From Alphaproteobacteria bacterium (lineage in GTDB: Bacteria > Pseudomonadota > Alphaproteobacteria > Micropepsales > Micropepsaceae), in assembly GCA_021324545.1 (NCBI GenBank), contig JAJPIX010000047.1, positions 1 through 64,000 on the forward strand: a stretch of DNA of 64,000 nucleotides, given 5' to 3'. Position numbers and translations under genes: made by a program. Positions 36,882 to 45,799 of this stretch are shown piece by piece. Each line of letters starts with the position of its first letter. Position 1 is the stretch's first letter. The notes below the pieces were generated by a model. That model searched no databases and was not told the DNA's origin. It worked only from the letters and a program-made list of their open reading frames with translations.

Positions 36882-37292
36882 GTGAGCAGAAGAATCACGC
36901 GCCGCCATAACAGCAGACACACCGGGGACCTTCATCCGGTGATCTACCGGATCATCATCGGCCTGGTCGTTGTGTGGACCGTGGCGACATGGAGCTTTTT
37001 TGCCGGCGGCAAGGGCTATGATGGCGCCATCATCCTGGTCGTGACATTTTTCGCGCTGATGACGGTCCTCATTCCGCTTACGCTGGCCCGTATCCAGCGG
37101 CATCACCCGGTTGGGCGGAAGGGCCAACTGCACGAAACCCTGCGCGACTGGCTGGGTGGCGAAATCGATACCTGGCAGGAGCGAATCAGCGGCCGGGACG
37201 CCGCAATCATGATCTTGCTGCCCGTCGGCGTTGCCGCGGCCGGCGCGATCGCCTTCACGATCGTCTTCTATGTCACGCTGGCCGGCCGCTGA
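36882..37292 (+). CDS. small two-helix membrane protein, unknown function
   Basis: A 136-residue protein with hydrophobic segments near residues 21-41 and 48-68 and a third near 108-132, and a basic N-terminus. Homologs of this shape are common in Hyphomicrobiales near respiratory genes but have no known function. GTG at 36882 is chosen because GGGAAGG lies five bases upstream; the ATG at 36878 is in another frame. It converges on petC with a 13-base gap. Confidence 0.75.
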   Translation: MSRRITRRHNSRHTGDLHPVIYRIIIGLVVVWTVATWSFFAGGKGYDGAIILVVTFFALMTVLIPLTLARIQRHHPVGRKGQLHETLRDWLGGEIDTWQERISGRDAAIMILLPVGVAAAGAIAFTIVFYVTLAGR

Positions 37293-37305
37293 CCCCGGCG
37301 GAAGG

Positions 37306-38112
37306 TCAGTGCTTGTCCTTCCAGACGCGGCGGTAGGACAGATAGAGCAGCCCCGACAGCAGAAGCAGAAACGCGACGACAACGAATCCCGTGCGCTTCC
37401 TTTCGTCCATCGTGGGGTCGGACGCCCAGGCAAGGAAGGCGACCACGTCATGGGCTTCGTCCGCCACCTTGTTGGGCGAGCCGTCGGCGAAAGTCACCTG
37501 GCCGTCGGTCAGCGGCGGCGGCATGGAAATGTTCCAGCCGTCGAAATAGGGATTGTAGTACTTGTTCGCCATCACGTGAAACCAGGCCGGCGGCTTCTCA
37601 TGGAAGCCGGTGATGATCGAATAGACGTATTGCGGCCCGCCGGCGCGCGCCTTGACGATCATGGAAAGATCGGGGGGCAGCGCGCCGTTGTTGGCGGCAC
37701 GTGCCGCTTCTTCGTTCGGGAAGGGCCCGGGGAAATAATCGGCCGGCGTTCCCGGCCGCATCAACGGATTGCCGTTGGCGTCCACCGTGTCGCCCTTGTC
37801 GTTGGGCCCGGCGGGAATCTTGTAGGACGCCGCAATCGCCTTCATTTGCGCGTCGGTGAAGCCGGGGCCGCCGGGTTCGGACAAGGCATGGAATGCGACA
37901 TGGCTCAGGTTGTGACAGGCCGAGCAGACCTCCTTGTAAACCTGGAAGCCGCGCTGCAGTTCGGCCTGATCATAAACTCCGAACGGGCCTTCAAAGGACC
38001 ACTGCACGTCTTTCGGGGCTTGCGGCGCCGTACTCTGCGTCGCATCCGCTGCGAATGCCGCAGCAGAGATTCCGAAGCCAAGCGCAAGACCGAGCGGGAG
38101 AATGAAGCGCAT
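37306..38112 (-). CDS. petC: cytochrome c1 of the bc1 complex
   Basis: Membrane-anchored c-type cytochrome passing electrons from the Rieske protein to cytochrome c, 268 residues. Signal peptide 1-22, haem motif Cys63-x-x-Cys66-His67 (CSACHNLSH), the methionine-ligand region DGWNISMPPPLTDG, and a C-terminal anchor helix (GFVVVAFLLLLSGLLYL). Last gene of petABC; here b and c1 are separate proteins, not the fused form found in Bradyrhizobium. Confidence 0.96.
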   Translation of the reverse strand: MRFILPLGLALGFGISAAAFAADATQSTAPQAPKDVQWSFEGPFGVYDQAELQRGFQVYKEVCSACHNLSHVAFHALSEPGGPGFTDAQMKAIAASYKIPAGPNDKGDTVDANGNPLMRPGTPADYFPGPFPNEEAARAANNGALPPDLSMIVKARAGGPQYVYSIITGFHEKPPAWFHVMANKYYNPYFDGWNISMPPPLTDGQVTFADGSPNKVADEAHDVVAFLAWASDPTMDERKRTGFVVVAFLLLLSGLLYLSYRRVWKDKH

Positions 38113-38124
38113 ATCCGTCTCCTT

Positions 38125-39408
38125 TTACTCGGCGGGCGCGGGTTGTGAACGGCCTGCACCCAAAACCGCCTGCGCAATGGTTTGCGGCAGGGATTTCGGA
38201 CGCTCTATCAGGCCGACGAACGGAAGGATGACCCAGAAGAAGGCGTAATAATAAATGGTGCCAAGGCGGGCGAGCCAGACCAGCGGCAGATCGAAGCCGC
38301 CCAGATGCCATGCCGCATCGGCCGTCTGCGAGCCGACATAGCCGAGCAGCACGCAATCGAGCGCGAATATCCAGAAGAACTGTTTCATCAGCGGACGGAA
38401 GCGGCAGGAACGGACCTTGGAGGTATCCAGCCATGGAACGAAGAAGAGCGTCGCGAGCGCGCCGAACAGCACCAGCACGCCGATCAGCTTCTGCGGCACC
38501 GACCGCAGCATCGCGTAGAACGGCAAGAGGTACCATTCGGGCACGATGTCTGTGGGCGTGACCAGCGGATTGGCGGGAATGTAATTGTCGGGGTTGCCGA
38601 AAAAGTCCGGCCGGTAGAACACGATGATCGCGTACACCAGCACAAACAGGCAGAGATAGAAGCTGTCCTTGGCCGTGTAATAGGGATGGAAGGGGACGGT
38701 GTCCTGCGGGCCCTTCACGTCAATGCCCAGCGGATTGTTGTTGCCGGGCACGTGCAGCGCCCAGATATGCAGCCCCACCACGCCTGCGATGATGAACGGC
38801 AGAAGATAGTGCAGCGAGAAGAAGCGGTTGAGCGTGGGGTCACCGACCGCGAAATCGCCCCAGAGCCAGGTGGTGATGGCCGTGCCGGCGTGCGGCACGA
38901 TCTGATCGATGGACGAGAACAGGTTCGTGATGACCGTGGCGCCCCAGAAAGACATCTGCCCCCAGGGCAGCACGTAGCCGAAGAAGGCGGTCGCCATCAT
39001 GAGAATGTAGATGATGACGCCAAGGATCCAGAGCAGTTCGCGCGGTTCCTTGTAGGACCCGTAATAGAGGCCGCGGAACATGTGGATATAGACCGCGAGG
39101 AAAAACATCGAGGCGCCGTCGGCGTGCAGGAAACGCAGCAGCCAGCCGTAATTCACGTCGCGCGTGATGTTCTCAACAGAATCGAATGCCAGGTTCGCGT
39201 TCGGCACATAGTGCATGGCGAGCACAATGCCGGTGACGATCTGCACACCGAGCATGAACGTCAGAATGCCGCCGAATGTGTACCAGAAGTTCAGGTTGCG
39301 CGGCGTCGGATAGGTCGTGATCGTGTCGTTGACGAAGCGGATGATCGGCAGGCGCTTGTCGAGCCAGCGGGTGAAATTGGTCTTTGGAACATAGGCCGGT
39401 CCATGCAT
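38125..39408 (-). CDS. petB: cytochrome b of the bc1 complex
   Basis: Core quinol-oxidising subunit with two b haems, 427 residues and eight helices. The PEWY motif of the Qo site is present ([16 protein letters not shown]), as is [19 protein letters not shown] and haem-ligand region [24 protein letters not shown] 39408 begins [12 protein letters not shown]. Located between petA and petC. Confidence 0.96.
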   Translation of the reverse strand: MHGPAYVPKTNFTRWLDKRLPIIRFVNDTITTYPTPRNLNFWYTFGGILTFMLGVQIVTGIVLAMHYVPNANLAFDSVENITRDVNYGWLLRFLHADGASMFFLAVYIHMFRGLYYGSYKEPRELLWILGVIIYILMMATAFFGYVLPWGQMSFWGATVITNLFSSIDQIVPHAGTAITTWLWGDFAVGDPTLNRFFSLHYLLPFIIAGVVGLHIWALHVPGNNNPLGIDVKGPQDTVPFHPYYTAKDSFYLCLFVLVYAIIVFYRPDFFGNPDNYIPANPLVTPTDIVPEWYLLPFYAMLRSVPQKLIGVLVLFGALATLFFVPWLDTSKVRSCRFRPLMKQFFWIFALDCVLLGYVGSQTADAAWHLGGFDLPLVWLARLGTIYYYAFFWVILPFVGLIERPKSLPQTIAQAVLGAGRSQPAPAE

Positions 39409-39419
39409 TGCTCGACTCC

Positions 39420-39974
39420 TTATCCGACCCGGATGCGCGTGGGATTGAGGAAGGTATAGACAGGCACGGCCAGGTTTTGTGGCGCCGGGCCTTTGCGTAT
39501 GCGGCCCGCCGTGTCGTATTGCGAGCCGTGGCAATGGCAGAGCCAGCCGCCATATTCCCCTTCGAAGGCCGTGGGTGTGCAGCCCAGATGCGTGCACACC
39601 CCCACAAGGATGAGCCATTCGGCCTTGGTGGCGCGGTTCTTGTCCGTCGCCGGGGCGTCATCCGGAAGATTGGCGTTCCGTGCCAGGGGGTCGGGGAGCG
39701 AGTCCACCGACACGTTGTCGGCTTCGGCAATTTCCTTCGGCGTGCGCCGGCGCACGAAAAGCGGATGGCCGCGCCACTTGAAGACCACCTGCTGCCCAGG
39801 CTGGATCGCCGAGATGTCCTGCTCGATCGAGGCCATCGCGAGCACGCCGCCCGTGGGATTCATCTGGTCGATGAAGGGCCATGCTGCGAAGACGGCGCCG
39901 ACCGCTGTCACCGCGCCTGTCGCGACATACAGGAAATCGCGTCGTGTGGGTTCGGGCGCTGTTATTTCTGCCAC
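39420..39974 (-). CDS. petA: Rieske iron-sulfur subunit of the bc1 complex
   Basis: Tat-exported, membrane-anchored 2Fe-2S protein, 184 residues. The N-terminus carries a twin arginine ([13 protein letters not shown]) and one helix. Cluster ligands lie in CTHLGC and [10 protein letters not shown]; the second box reads C-H-C-H where many bc1 Rieske proteins have [19 protein letters not shown] is family-typical. First gene of the operon; the 181-base upstream gap holds its promoter and an imperfect GCAGAA/TTCTGC inverted repeat at 40108-40128. Confidence 0.96.
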   Translation of the reverse strand: MAEITAPEPTRRDFLYVATGAVTAVGAVFAAWPFIDQMNPTGGVLAMASIEQDISAIQPGQQVVFKWRGHPLFVRRRTPKEIAEADNVSVDSLPDPLARNANLPDDAPATDKNRATKAEWLILVGVCTHLGCTPTAFEGEYGGWLCHCHGSQYDTAGRIRKGPAPQNLAVPVYTFLNPTRIRVG

Positions 39975-40155
39975 GGTATCACCTTGATCTGGCGTTCCGG
40001 GAGGCGGGAACGAGGAGGCGCGCGACCCCCGGAATTTCCCGGCGCGCCCGTTGAATCCGGGCCGTAAAATAGAGAACGAGTTTTAGAGGGTCTTGCGGCA
40101 CGATGACGCAGAAAATGCATGATTCTGCCGTGTCTTGAGAGGTTCGCACATTCGC

Positions 40156-40602
40156 ATGAGGCTGGCACTTTTCGAGGCCGACATTCCGCAAAACACAGGC
40201 GCCCTGATGCGGCTCTGTGCCTGTCTTGGCGTTCCGCTCGACATCATCGAGCCGTGCGGCTTTCTTTTCAGCGACAGGGGCTTCAGGCGTGCGGGCATGG
40301 ACTATGTGAAAGACGCGCAGATCGTGCGGCACAGTTCATGGACCGGATTTCTCGCGGCGCGGCGCGGACGCATCGTGCTTTTGACCACGAAAGCGGACAC
40401 GGCCCATACGGAGTTCGCTTTCAATCGCGATGACATCCTGCTGCTTGGCCGCGAGAGCGCGGGCGTTCCCGAACATGTGCACGGGGCATCCGATGCCAGG
40501 CTCAGTATCCCCATGCGGCCGGGCTTGCGGTCGCTCAATGTCGCCCTTGCGGGAGCGATGGTATTGGGCGAAGCCTTGCGGCAGACGGGAGGCTTTCCGT
40601 GA
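40156..40602 (+). CDS. trmL: tRNA (cytidine/uridine-34-2'-O)-methyltransferase
   Basis: SPOUT-class enzyme methylating the wobble ribose of certain leucine tRNAs, 148 residues. Knot-forming motifs include [35 protein letters not shown] and [18 protein letters not shown] 40156 gives the standard start. It diverges from petA and overlaps hemF by GTGA. Confidence 0.93.
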   Translation: MRLALFEADIPQNTGALMRLCACLGVPLDIIEPCGFLFSDRGFRRAGMDYVKDAQIVRHSSWTGFLAARRGRIVLLTTKADTAHTEFAFNRDDILLLGRESAGVPEHVHGASDARLSIPMRPGLRSLNVALAGAMVLGEALRQTGGFP

Positions 40603-41465
40603 GCCTTGAAGCCGAGCATCGCAAAACGCAGGCACGCGCCTGGTTCGAGGAATTGCGCGACCGGATTTGTGCGGAATTCGAAGCAATCGAACAGGATTAT
40701 GCCGAAAAGTCGGCAGAACATGCGGCGGGACACTTTGTACGCACCGCCTGGACGCGGCCGCGCGAAGGGGAAAACGACACGGGCGGCGGGACGATGAGCG
40801 TCATGCGCGGGCGCGTGTTTGAGAAGGTCGGCGTCAATGTTTCCACGGTCTATGGAACGTTCAGCCCGGAATTCGCCAGGCAAATTCCCGGGGCCGACAG
40901 CGACCCGCATTTCTGGGCAAGCGGAATCTCGCTGGTTGCACATATGCAGAATCCGTTCGTGCCGGCCGTGCATATGAACACTCGGCATATCGTGACGACC
41001 AAGAGCTGGTTCGGCGGCGGGGCTGACCTTACGCCGATCTATCCCGACGAACAGGCAGCGAAGGATTTCCACGCCGCGCTGAAGGGCGCCTGCGACCGGC
41101 ACGACCGGGACTATTATCCCCGCTTCAAGAAATGGTGCGACGAGTATTTCTTTCTCCCGCACCGCAATGAGCCGCGCGGCGCAGGCGGCATTTTTTTCGA
41201 TTATCTGGACAGCGGAAACTGGCAAAAAGATTTTGCCTTCACCCGCGATGTGGGGCTGGCATTTCTGTCCGTCTATCCCCAGATCGTAAGGCGGACCATG
41301 AACCGCCCGTGGACGGAAGCAGAACGCGCGTTCCAGCTTGTCCGCCGCGGACGATATGTCGAGTTCAATCTGTTGTACGACCGTGGCACCCAATTCGGCC
41401 TGAAAACAGGCGGCAATGTCGAGGCAATCCTGATGTCCCTTCCCCCCGAAGCGCGCTGGCCATAA
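40599..41465 (+). CDS. hemF: oxygen-dependent coproporphyrinogen III oxidase
   Basis: Aerobic haem synthesis enzyme, 288 residues. Signature parts: [55 protein letters not shown] and [19 protein letters not shown]. The GTG start overlaps trmL's stop. Position next to the bc1 operon fits a shared respiratory theme. Confidence 0.96.
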   Translation: MSLEAEHRKTQARAWFEELRDRICAEFEAIEQDYAEKSAEHAAGHFVRTAWTRPREGENDTGGGTMSVMRGRVFEKVGVNVSTVYGTFSPEFARQIPGADSDPHFWASGISLVAHMQNPFVPAVHMNTRHIVTTKSWFGGGADLTPIYPDEQAAKDFHAALKGACDRHDRDYYPRFKKWCDEYFFLPHRNEPRGAGGIFFDYLDSGNWQKDFAFTRDVGLAFLSVYPQIVRRTMNRPWTEAERAFQLVRRGRYVEFNLLYDRGTQFGLKTGGNVEAILMSLPPEARWP

Positions 41466-41483
41466 ACAGGTTCGGGGGATTTC

Positions 41484-42290
41484 TTGCCGCATTCGATTTC
41501 GGAACTTCTCAGCTTTTCGCCCGCACTGGCTGCGCTGCTGCAGGTCGTGCTGATCGACATTACGCTCGCGGGCGACAACGCCGTCGTGCTCGGCATGGTA
41601 GCCGCGCATGTCCCCCGCACGCAGCGCGGCAAGGTGATGTTCTGGGGATTGGCGATCGCCGTGGTGCTCCGCATTCTTCTGGCGGTGCTTGCGGCGACCC
41701 TGCTGAAAATCATCGGGCTGATGTTTGCCGGGGGCATCCTGCTGCTTTGGGTCGCATGGCGGCTTTACCGCGACGTTCGTCAGGCCCAGGCCGAACGCGA
41801 AGGCGCCGACGTTGCGGGCGGCGCCGAGCCTGCCCACGCCGGGACGGTGTTCGATTTGCGCCGCGTGATTCTGCAGATCACGATCGCGGACATTTCCATG
41901 TCGCTGGACAACGTGCTGGCGGTGGCCGGCGCCGCAATGGATCACATCTGGGTGCTCGCGGCCGGGCTCATTCTTTCGATCGGACTGATGGGTGTGGCCG
42001 CAACGCTGGTGGCGCGCCTTCTGAAGCGTCACCCGTGGATCAGCTATGCCGGACTGATTATCGTCTTCTATGTCGCGATATCACTGATCGTGCGGGGCGG
42101 AGCGGACATCTGGCATGCGAGCGAAACCGCTCAGCTGTATCGCAGCAACACGGCGGTTGCGTCGTCGCTTGTCTTGAAGCGCGGATATCTGACTCCGCGC
42201 GGATCTTCTTCTTCGACTGCGCGCAATTCCGCCCCCAGCGCTTCCAGGCCTTTCCCGCGGGCGGCGCTCATGAGCTCGGCCGCGTTGTAA
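41484..42290 (+). CDS. TerC-family integral membrane protein
   Basis: A 268-residue protein of the TerC/YjbE family (tellurium resistance-like, in some cases manganese export). Both acidic family motifs are visible: LIDITLAGDNAVVLGM and ADISMSLDNVLAVAG, with about six to seven helices. Translation starts at TTG 41484 after a GGGGGAT ribosome site. The last ~50 residues are hydrophilic, Ser-rich and unlike the family; they lie antisense to the end of the PP2C gene for 160 bases. Confidence 0.85.
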   Translation: MPHSISELLSFSPALAALLQVVLIDITLAGDNAVVLGMVAAHVPRTQRGKVMFWGLAIAVVLRILLAVLAATLLKIIGLMFAGGILLLWVAWRLYRDVRQAQAEREGADVAGGAEPAHAGTVFDLRRVILQITIADISMSLDNVLAVAGAAMDHIWVLAAGLILSIGLMGVAATLVARLLKRHPWISYAGLIIVFYVAISLIVRGGADIWHASETAQLYRSNTAVASSLVLKRGYLTPRGSSSSTARNSAPSASRPFPRAALMSSAAL

Positions 42291-42979
42291 CGCCCATAAT
42301 CGCTGGCAAGCGCAAGAAATCCGTCGGTCGCAAGAAGGATAGTCGTGCCGGAGACGGCGGCCAATTGTCTGGACGCGACATGGCCGGCCGCACACGCGTC
42401 CGGCCCGAAAAGCCATGCACCGCCATCGCGGTTGATCCGGTTGCGCGCCTTGCGCAGCGACGGCAGATATTCGTCGCGGTTGAATCCGGCTGCCGGCGCA
42501 AGACCCTTGGCCTTGGCGAGCTGCGCCACGCCCCTGGCCTCCGCTGCGCGCGAGGCGAAAGCATGACCCACGATCTCCACTTCGCCGTCGCGGGACTGAA
42601 ACACCGCCGTGCAGTCACCGAACCACAGGGCCGCGATTGCATGGTCCTGTTCGGCGACGAGCATCATCGAGGCGAAGGGCATCTCATAAGTCTCCGCAGG
42701 CGCGCGGCGGCGCAGCGCGCAGAAGGATCGATCGGCATCTTCCATGGCGGCGCGCAGAGATTCGCGCGCAGACATGCCCTCCTGGAGATGCGCAAGAATG
42801 CGTCGCGTTCCGAAGGCGGCAAGCCATGCAGCATCGCTCTTTCCCGGCATCAGCGGCTCGGCAAGCGAGGTTGCCCCGTCCATGACGAGCGCGGCCTTTT
42901 CGCTGAATCCGAAGGAATCGTCATTGGGCCGCTCGCTGTCGCCCGGCAGGCTCAGGGAATCGAGCAGTTCGAAGGGCAT
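42131..42979 (-). CDS. PP2C-like protein phosphatase
   Basis: A 282-residue protein with the sparse metal-site pattern of bacterial PP2C phosphatases: NDDSFGF near the start, LVMDGATSL, ALWFGDCTAVF and the late LLATDGFLAL and SDDATAVLLR. These carry aspartates at expected positions, although overall similarity to classical PP2C is modest. Its start shares one base with the stop of cca, so it ends that operon. Target proteins unknown. Confidence 0.78.
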   Translation of the reverse strand: MPFELLDSLSLPGDSERPNDDSFGFSEKAALVMDGATSLAEPLMPGKSDAAWLAAFGTRRILAHLQEGMSARESLRAAMEDADRSFCALRRRAPAETYEMPFASMMLVAEQDHAIAALWFGDCTAVFQSRDGEVEIVGHAFASRAAEARGVAQLAKAKGLAPAAGFNRDEYLPSLRKARNRINRDGGAWLFGPDACAAGHVASRQLAAVSGTTILLATDGFLALASDYGRYNAAELMSAARGKGLEALGAELRAVEEEDPRGVRYPRFKTSDDATAVLLRYS

Positions 42980-44208
42980 CAGTATGCCGTCGCCTGGACG
43001 ACGGCCTTCAGGCGCTCGGCGAGCGAGAATTGGTCGTCCGTAAAATCGCTATCGACCCACCATGCCTCCACCTCGGAAAGTATGGTTCCGACCAGAGGAC
43101 CCTGTGGCACGCCCGCCGCGATGACGTCGCGGCCGGTAAGGGGAAATTGCGGCCGCTGCCATGCATCTGCCACAGCCAGCATGGCGCGCCACGCAATCGT
43201 GTTGTCCTTGGGATCTTCGGCCCAGCGCAGAAACACGCGATCCCGGAACCGCTGCTGACCAAGATGATAAAGGAGCTTGCGCACCTCGCGGACCGACAGA
43301 TAGGAGACGATCTTTTCATGCGCGCCCGCCAGGTCCGCGAGACGGTCGCGCTCCGCATTGGAGAATTTCAGGCGATCGCCAACCTGGTTGGCAACATTTG
43401 CATCCGGCGGCAGCAGGGCCGCCAGCCGGAGCAGCGGGTCGGGTGCGAAGAAGTTGCGCGAATCGATGGCGACGAGCCTTTCCAGCCGCGCAAGAGAGGC
43501 CGCGCCTGGCAGGATTTCCGACAGCACCGATACGGCGGCCATGCACCGCAGGGCCGGGATGGGGTCATCCGCCGCCAGCAGTTTCAGCAGCTCCCGGTGC
43601 ACGCGCTCGCCGGACAGTTTCGACAGCCCGGCCTTTTCCGCCGAAACGGCGCGCAGCGCGGCCGGATCGACCTCGCCTTTGCCGTACCAGGCGTGAAACC
43701 GGAACAGACGCAGGATTCTGAGATAATCTTCGCGGATGCGGGTGGCCGGATCGCCGACAAATCGCACGTGACCGGCATTGAGATCGGCCACGCCGCCGAC
43801 AAAATCGAACACTTCGCCGTCTGCGCTCGCAAATAGCGCGTTCATCGTGAAATCGCGCCGCCGCGCATCTTCCGCCCAGTCTTGCGTGAAAGCGACGACC
43901 GCGCGCCGGCCATCGGTAGAGACATCGCGCCTGAGTGTCGTGATCTCGAAAGGTTTGGCTTCCACCAGCGCCGTGACCGTTCCATGCTCGAGCCCTGTCG
44001 GCACAAAATCGATCCCGGCAGCTTTCAGGCGCGTCATCACTTCGTCGGGCACAAGCGGCGTGGCGATATCGATTTCGTCAACCGGCCGCCGCAGCAAGGC
44101 ATTGCGGACCGCACCTCCCACAAAACGAGCCTCGCCAAGCGCATCCATGATGCGGCGCGTTTTTGGCGCATCCATCCAGCTTTCGCGTTTCGGATCGAGC
44201 CGCGTCAC
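42979..44208 (-). CDS. cca: CCA tRNA nucleotidyltransferase / poly(A) polymerase family
   Basis: Class II nucleotidyltransferase adding or repairing the tRNA 3' CCA end, 409 residues. The head domain shows FVGGAVRNALL at 29-39 and the catalytic stretch DEIDIATP at 44-51; the usual D-x-D appears as E45-x-D47. RRDFTMNALFASADGEVFDFVGG and the RILRLFRFHAWYG motif follow. The GTG start overlaps DUF6111's stop (GTGA); I chose it over upstream frame because the upstream part is covered by that gene. Confidence 0.92.
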   Translation of the reverse strand: MTRLDPKRESWMDAPKTRRIMDALGEARFVGGAVRNALLRRPVDEIDIATPLVPDEVMTRLKAAGIDFVPTGLEHGTVTALVEAKPFEITTLRRDVSTDGRRAVVAFTQDWAEDARRRDFTMNALFASADGEVFDFVGGVADLNAGHVRFVGDPATRIREDYLRILRLFRFHAWYGKGEVDPAALRAVSAEKAGLSKLSGERVHRELLKLLAADDPIPALRCMAAVSVLSEILPGAASLARLERLVAIDSRNFFAPDPLLRLAALLPPDANVANQVGDRLKFSNAERDRLADLAGAHEKIVSYLSVREVRKLLYHLGQQRFRDRVFLRWAEDPKDNTIAWRAMLAVADAWQRPQFPLTGRDVIAAGVPQGPLVGTILSEVEAWWVDSDFTDDQFSLAERLKAVVQATAY

Positions 44209-44480
44209 GGCTTTTTCCCCTGCTCCACATGCCCCGGCACGATCTTGCCGTTGACCACCTGCGGCGGAACATAGACGCCTTTTGTCGTCTCGCCTTCCGT
44301 GAGCCCTGTATAAATGAAGCTTGCGACCACGAGCAAAAGCCCGGCGATGAAAATGGCGGTCCAGGGATGATTGTGCTGCGGCGGACCGCCGGAGCGCACC
44401 CGCACAAGCAGCAAATAGCCGCCATAGATTGCGAACGGCACAACAAAAAGCGCAATTCGCTCGAGAAGCTCGCGTGTCAT
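44205..44480 (-). CDS. DUF6111-family small membrane protein
   Basis: A 91-residue protein with two helices (residues about 7-26 and 41-60) and a conserved-looking tail with KGVYVPPQVVNGKIVPGHVE. I recognise it as the alphaproteobacterial DUF6111 family; function unknown. Coupled by ATGA to the Nudix gene before it and by GTGA to cca after it. Confidence 0.78.
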   Translation of the reverse strand: MTRELLERIALFVVPFAIYGGYLLLVRVRSGGPPQHNHPWTAIFIAGLLLVVASFIYTGLTEGETTKGVYVPPQVVNGKIVPGHVEQGKKP

Positions 44481-45115
44481 GGCGAAGCAAGCCTTTCGGC
44501 AAAATTTACCAGCATGGCCGCCGTTGCGCCCCAAATGTAATGCGGACCATATGTAAAGGCATGGAATTCGCGCCGCCTGCCGTTCCATTCGCGGGCGTGG
44601 CGTTGCCGGTTCTTCGGATCGAGAAGAAAGCCAAGAGGCACTTCGAAGATCTCCGCCACTTCGTTGGCATCCGGTGTCAGCACAAAACCTTCGCGCAGAA
44701 GACCCACGACCGGCAGAATCGCATACCCGGTGCCGGTTTCATACGGATCAAGAAAGCCCGCGACCGTGACGAAAGATGCCGCAATACCGGTCTCCTCCCG
44801 GGTTTCGCGCAAGGCCGTTTCCACAAGCGACGCGTCGCCCTCGTGCGCGCGGCCGCCGGGAAAGCTGACTTGCCCGGCGTGGCGCGACAGATGCGGCGTT
44901 CTCCGGGTGAACAGGATGGAGGGTTCTTCGCGCGTGATGATCGGCAGGAGCACGGCGGCCTGCGCCAGGTCGCGGGCCGGATTTGGCCGCATTTCGGGAT
45001 TGAGGTCGTAGTCACCCCGTGTGGGCGAAAGCGGCAGCGATGGCGGCTGCGCATGCAGGCGCCGTTTCAGGAGCGGCAGCGCTATGCGCTCGCGAATATC
45101 GCTTCCCGGGCTCAT
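44477..45115 (-). CDS. Nudix hydrolase, CoA pyrophosphatase type
   Basis: A 212-residue Nudix protein resembling coenzyme A diphosphatases (NudL/YeaB). The family block FPGGRAHEGD is followed by the Nudix helix TALRETREETGI. ATG 45115 overlaps the TGA of DUF1285. The role may be CoA turnover; substrate is inferred from the family. Confidence 0.87.
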   Translation of the reverse strand: MSPGSDIRERIALPLLKRRLHAQPPSLPLSPTRGDYDLNPEMRPNPARDLAQAAVLLPIITREEPSILFTRRTPHLSRHAGQVSFPGGRAHEGDASLVETALRETREETGIAASFVTVAGFLDPYETGTGYAILPVVGLLREGFVLTPDANEVAEIFEVPLGFLLDPKNRQRHAREWNGRRREFHAFTYGPHYIWGATAAMLVNFAERLASP

Positions 45116-45675
45116 GCCGGATTCCCCAGCGGAAAACAGATGTGATCGCTCCACACCCCGAGCGTGCCGTTTTCGCCAGGCTCTGCCAGATCCACGAGCT
45201 GGTAGAACACACTGCGCGCGATCTTCGCCTCCAGCCCTTTGCGCACATGAATATAGGGCGCAGGTTCCCCGCTGTCCGGATCCGTCTGCACCCGGATGCG
45301 GTTGTCTGCGCCGGCGACGACGTCGTCACCAACATTTGTCGTGAAGATGAGCCGCTGGGCGCTGCCGCCGCCTTCGCGCGCGAGCAGAACCGCGACAAAG
45401 GGAGCGTCTTCAACTGTGATGCGCATCTTTTCGGCCGGGGTAACAAGGTAAAAGCCGTCGGCCTCTTTGCGCAATATGGTGGAAAACAGCCGAACCAGCT
45501 CGTGGCGGGCGACGGGCGTGCCTTGGTGATACCAGGTGCCGTCTCGGGCGATGCGGATGTCAATTTCGCCGCAATGAGGCGGATTCCATTTTTCCACGGG
45601 CGGCAATTTGCGCCCGGCCGCCCGCTCGCGCTGGAGGGCGGCGAGACCCATGGAAAAGCCTGAAATATCAGTCAT
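45112..45675 (-). CDS. DUF1285-domain protein
   Basis: A 187-residue protein of DUF1285, a PH-like-fold family of unknown function. Recognised by PPHCGEIDIRIARDGTWYHQG, LVRLFSTILRKEADGFYLVTP and ARSVFYQLVDLAE. First gene of the DUF1285-Nudix-DUF6111-cca-PP2C operon; diverges from moxR across 124 bases. Confidence 0.88.
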   Translation of the reverse strand: MTDISGFSMGLAALQRERAAGRKLPPVEKWNPPHCGEIDIRIARDGTWYHQGTPVARHELVRLFSTILRKEADGFYLVTPAEKMRITVEDAPFVAVLLAREGGGSAQRLIFTTNVGDDVVAGADNRIRVQTDPDSGEPAPYIHVRKGLEAKIARSVFYQLVDLAEPGENGTLGVWSDHICFPLGNPA

Positions 45676-45799
45676 GTTCCGCCTCACAGCGATGTGCGGA
45701 ATTGGCCGGGCAAGCTTGTTGCGCGCCTGCCCGCCGGATGCAACATAGGTGAGCCTTGCGCCCGATACCAACCTCAGGCCCTTTGACGGATTTTTTCGC

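Noticed and set aside
38182-39459. 425-codon plus-strand frame opposite petB
   Set aside because: Antisense of cytochrome b, whose PEWY and haem-ligand regions are intact.
41309-43258. 649-codon plus-strand frame through hemF, terC and the PP2C gene
   Set aside because: It crosses three real genes in other frames and has low-complexity Arg-rich composition.
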